From NCBI GenBank assembly GCA_002353635.1, contig DEKA01000020.1, positions 1 through 7,252 of the forward strand: DNA of 7,252 nucleotides, written 5' to 3'. The notes beneath the pieces are model-generated. The model saw only the letters and a program-made list of their open reading frames with translations. It made no database searches and was not told the origin of the DNA. Below, piece by piece: positions 5,556-7,252 of this stretch. This stretch comes from Lachnospiraceae bacterium UBA2734. GTDB taxonomy: Bacteria; Bacillota; Clostridia; Lachnospirales; Lachnospiraceae. The translations under genes were made by a program, and so were the position numbers. The first letter of the stretch is position 1. Every line of letters begins with the position of its first letter.

Positions 5556-5614
5556 TCATGAGTATCGCACGCAAATATGTCCGCAAGCGGCCGATTTGCG
5601 TGTGATGCCCATGA
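5556..5614. other. Hairpin IV: 21-position stem upstream of the rpmF promoter
   Basis: Arms 5556-5576 and 5594-5614 align over 21 positions, with 18 Watson-Crick pairs, two G/T wobbles (5563/5607, 5567/5603) and one A/C mismatch (5561/5609). CCG and CGG inside the loop (5581-5583, 5588-5590) add a small inner stem. The right arm ends 16 bases before the rpmF -35 box. Wobbles that preserve pairing hint at selection on RNA structure, although no transcript is known here. Confidence 0.6.
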
Positions 5615-5673
5615 GCTGCACGAAAAGTTATTGACAAGCAATAAGGCTTGACCGTATAATTCAATTTGCGTGT
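5567..5673. repeat. Three copies of a 10-bp element around the rpmF promoter
   Basis: ATTTGCGTGT occurs at 5594-5603 and again exactly at 5664-5673. An inverted near-copy GCACGCAAAT lies at 5567-5576, differing by one base from the reverse complement. The first two belong to hairpin IV; the third covers the expected rpmF transcription start. The copies therefore flank the -35/-10 pair on both sides, as operators for a dimeric regulator could. Confidence 0.45.
5631..5660 (+). promoter_or_regulatory. Consensus sigma-A promoter of rpmF
   Basis: TTGACA (5631-5636) and TATAAT (5655-5660) both match consensus perfectly, with an 18-base spacer. The start would fall near 5667, giving a leader of about 73 bases ahead of rpmF. 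The leader holds a small GGGT/ACCC stem (5677-5688) and the ribosome binding site. This makes rpmF transcription independent of ackA, as suits a highly expressed ribosomal protein. Confidence 0.9.
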
Positions 5674-5739
5674 TTGGGGTACTGACCCGTGCTCCTTTTA
5701 CGTAAGAACATATTCTAAAGAAGATAGGAGGTGTAACAA

Positions 5740-5922
5740 ATGTCTATCTGCCCTAAGAATAAATCTTCTAGAAGCCACAGAGACAGAAGAAGAGCAAACT
5801 GGAAAATGACTGCTCCGACTCTCGTTAAGTGCAGCAAGTGCGGTGCTCTTATGATGCCTCACAGAGTCTGCAAGAATTGCGGTACATACAATAAGAAGGA
5901 AGTCATCAAGGTTAACGACTGA
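5740..5922 (+). CDS. rpmF: Ribosomal protein L32 (bL32), zinc-ribbon form
   Basis: A structural protein of the large ribosomal subunit. At 60 aa it has the normal length. The basic N-terminal part RSHRDRRRANWKMTAPTLVK (11-30) is the L32 signature, followed by a zinc ribbon CSKC (31-34) and CKNC (44-47), so this is the zinc-binding (C+) paralogue type. The extra Cys4 lies in the MSICPKNKSS start, in place of the usual MAVPKRK-type start. ATG follows a very strong AGGAGGTG (5726-5733) by six bases. It has its own consensus promoter and is followed by a terminator. In many bacteria yceD stands directly upstream and plsX downstream; here plsX is present and yceD is not. Confidence 0.97.
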   Translation: MSICPKNKSSRSHRDRRRANWKMTAPTLVKCSKCGALMMPHRVCKNCGTYNKKEVIKVND

Positions 5923-5945
5923 TTTCCCGACTTGTATTGAATAGA

Positions 5946-5957
5946 AGAATCGATTCT
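5946..5957. promoter_or_regulatory. 12-bp perfect palindrome after rpmF
   Basis: AGAATCGATTCT is fully self-complementary and lies 24 bases after the rpmF stop, just before the terminator stem. It has no loop, so it is more likely a protein-binding dyad or chance than an RNA hairpin. Confidence 0.25.
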
Positions 5958-5960
5958 GAT

Positions 5961-6004
5961 GCCCCCGGCCAGCTGCAGCTGTCCGGGGGCCTTGCATTCA
6001 TTTA
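5961..6004 (+). terminator. Terminator after rpmF
   Basis: GCCCCCGG (5961-5968) pairs with CCGGGGGC (5983-5990). After one mismatch (5969/5982), CAGC pairs with GCTG around TGCA, giving 12 pairs in all and a very GC-rich base. The tail CTTGCATTCATTT is only moderately T-rich. It probably ends the short rpmF transcript with some read-through into plsX. Confidence 0.65.
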
Positions 6005-6020
6005 GGCCATTTTGTATATT
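5992..6020 (+). promoter_or_regulatory. Weak candidate promoter for plsX
   Basis: TATATT (6015-6020) is a fair -10 box. Seventeen bases upstream is TTGCAT (5992-5997), which matches only three of six -35 consensus positions and lies in the terminator tail. A leader of about 110 bases would follow. Listed because the terminator before it otherwise leaves plsX without an obvious promoter. Confidence 0.3.
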
Positions 6021-6135
6021 AGTACGGAAAAGAGTTCCGCATCCGAAGGAATGCGGCAGCTGCTGTCACAGAGTGAGGGCAACAGGTTCGGCTGGTGCGG
6101 CAGTATGGTTTCAGCTGTACAATTGAGGTTAATGC
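6021..6135 (+). other. Structured leader of plsX with competing stems
   Basis: CGGAA (6025-6029) can pair with TTCCG (6035-6039), or CCGCAT (6037-6042) can pair with ATGCGG (6051-6056). The two stems share bases 6037-6039 and exclude each other. CAGCTG occurs at 6057-6062 and 6112-6117. The leader ends in GAGG (6125-6128), seven bases before the plsX start. No T-tract terminator is present, so a transcription attenuator is not supported. Confidence 0.3.
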
Positions 6136-7212
6136 ATGTCAGAAGTTGAGTTCGCTTTAGATCAGGGGAGCGGCGTCCCCGTACATGTCGCTGTAGATGC
6201 GATGGGCGGTGACTATGCTCCGTCCGAGATCATCAAGGGCGCCGTGGAGGCAGTAAAAGAGAGAGAGCAGCTGACGGTGAGTCTTCTGGGTGACGAGAAG
6301 GCGATCCGGGAGAACCTCTCTTCCCTGGAGTATCCGAAGGATCGGATACATATTGTACCGACAACACAGGTCATTGAGACGGGAGAGCCGCCTGTCGCCG
6401 CAATCCGCTCCAAGAGGGACTCCTCCATTGTGCGCGGCATGAAGATGGTGCATGACGGCGAGTGCGATGCCATCGTGACCAGCGGCTCAACCGGCGCAAC
6501 ACTGGTAGGCGGTCAGATTCTGGTTGGCCGCATAAAGGGAATTGAGAGGCCGCCGCTGGCGCCCCTCCTCCCCACAGCGAAGGGACCGGTTCTTTTGATC
6601 GACTGCGGCGCCAATGTGGACGCGAAGCCGTCCAATCTTGTGCAGTTCGCCCAGATGGGTTCCATCTATATGGAGAACATGACGGGCATTAAGAATCCCC
6701 GCGTGGCGCTCCTCAATATCGGCGCCGAGGAAGAGAAGGGCAACGCCCTGACAAGAGAGGTCTATCAGCTGCTGAAGGCGCGGGATGACATCAACTTTAT
6801 CGGCAATATTGAGGCCAGAGAGGTTCCCTCCGGCGCGGCCGATGTTGTTGTGACAGATGCCTTTGCAGGCAACATCTGCCTCAAGATGTACGAGGGCACG
6901 GCAAAGATGCTGCTCTCCGAGATCAAGGGGGTTCTGCTGTCCTCTGTGCGCACAAAGATCGGCGCAGCGCTGATTCTTCCTTCCCTGAAGAAGACGCTGA
7001 AGAAGTTTGACGCGAAGGAATACGGCGGAGCACCTCTTCTCGGCCTTACAGGCCTTGTTGTGAAGGCACACGGCTCCGCCAAGGCAGTGGAGATCAAGCA
7101 CGCGATTGAGCAGTGTATTACTTTCAAGGAGAAAAAGATCAACGACCAGTTCAAAGAGCGCATGCATCTTGTGGATCGGACGAAACCGTTAAAGACGGAG
7201 CCCGCGAAGTAA
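6136..7212 (+). CDS. plsX: Acyl-ACP:phosphate acyltransferase PlsX
   Basis: PlsX swaps the acyl carrier protein on a long-chain acyl group for phosphate, making the acyl phosphate that PlsY uses to acylate glycerol 3-phosphate; it is a peripheral membrane enzyme of phospholipid synthesis. Motifs: VAVDAMGGDYAPSEIIKGA (18-36), SGSTGATLVGGQ (116-127), RPPLAPLLPTAKGPVLLIDC (138-157) and GANVDAKPSNLVQFA (158-172), ALLNIGAEEEKGNALTREVY (191-210), FIGNIEAREV (221-230), DVVVTDAFAGNICLKMYEG (236-254), GGAPLLGL (297-304). At 358 aa it is slightly long: about 17 residues precede the conserved VAVDAMGGD. No ATG, GTG or TTG codon occurs in frame between 6136 and that motif, and GAGG lies seven bases upstream, so the extension is probably real. 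acpP or a fatty-acid gene would be expected next, beyond the window. Identity secure. Confidence 0.96.
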   Translation: MSEVEFALDQGSGVPVHVAVDAMGGDYAPSEIIKGAVEAVKEREQLTVSLLGDEKAIRENLSSLEYPKDRIHIVPTTQVIETGEPPVAAIRSKRDSSIVRGMKMVHDGECDAIVTSGSTGATLVGGQILVGRIKGIERPPLAPLLPTAKGPVLLIDCGANVDAKPSNLVQFAQMGSIYMENMTGIKNPRVALLNIGAEEEKGNALTREVYQLLKARDDINFIGNIEAREVPSGAADVVVTDAFAGNICLKMYEGTAKMLLSEIKGVLLSSVRTKIGAALILPSLKKTLKKFDAKEYGGAPLLGLTGLVVKAHGSAKAVEIKHAIEQCITFKEKKINDQFKERMHLVDRTKPLKTEPAK

Positions 7213-7252
7213 AATAAAAACGCGGCATCGGTTGCGAGATCCTTTCGGCGAA

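Noticed and set aside
6019..6025. TTAGTAC as a FapR operator near plsX
   Set aside because: Only one half-site is present. The mirrored half (GTACTAA) is absent, so a FapR site is not supported.
7213..7252. Start of the next gene after plsX
   Set aside because: Only 40 bases remain, with no ribosome binding site or start codon that can be judged.

Overview
The window is a chromosomal housekeeping segment from an anaerobic, fermentative Firmicute, most likely a Clostridia member close to the Lachnospiraceae. This rests on the gene order (tmcAL / pta / ackA / rpmF / plsX), the zinc-ribbon L32 starting MSICPKNKSS, strong AGGAGG-type ribosome binding sites, and the style of the Pta and AckA proteins. 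The species cannot be named from sequence alone. No rRNA, tRNA, CRISPR array, insertion sequence or phage gene is visible.

Layout. (1) 1-1151, plus strand: an SseB-like protein of two related halves, possibly cut at its 5' end by the window edge. (2) 1152-1260: a convergent intergenic gap with a hairpin terminator facing the minus strand. A plus-strand terminator lies further on, inside the neighbouring gene. (3) 1261-2652, minus strand: tmcAL (formerly ylbM), which makes N4-acetylcytidine in the anticodon of elongator tRNA-Met. It carries an unusual insert of about 80 residues built partly on a 60-bp tandem repeat. (4) 2653-3081: a divergent control region of about 430 bp with a good tmcAL promoter, a less certain pta promoter, nested inverted repeats and a long pta leader. 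(5) 3082-4086 pta and 4174-5379 ackA, plus strand: the acetyl-CoA to acetate pathway that yields ATP. A terminator-like hairpin separates them. (6) 5380-5739: a gap of 360 bp with no gene, filled by four successive hairpins and ending in a consensus promoter. In related genomes and in B. subtilis (ylbM-ylbN-rpmF), yceD/ylbN would be expected just before rpmF, and it is absent here. (7) 5740-5922 rpmF (ribosomal protein L32), followed by a terminator. (8) 5923-6135: the terminator, a weak candidate promoter and a structured leader. (9) 6136-7212 plsX, the first dedicated enzyme of phosphatidic acid synthesis in most Gram-positive bacteria. The last 40 bases (7213-7252) hold nothing recognisable.

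How the genes fit together. Pta and AckA convert acetyl-CoA to acetate and ATP. TmcAL uses acetate and ATP to modify tRNA, so the divergent pair joins acetate production to an acetate-consuming translation step. rpmF and plsX are the usual ribosome/lipid neighbours found in many bacteria. No defence system or new enzyme family is seen. The points worth a second look are the repeat-bearing TmcAL insert, the hairpin array where yceD should be, a thrice-occurring 10-bp element around the rpmF promoter, and the overlapping divergent promoters with nested dyads.
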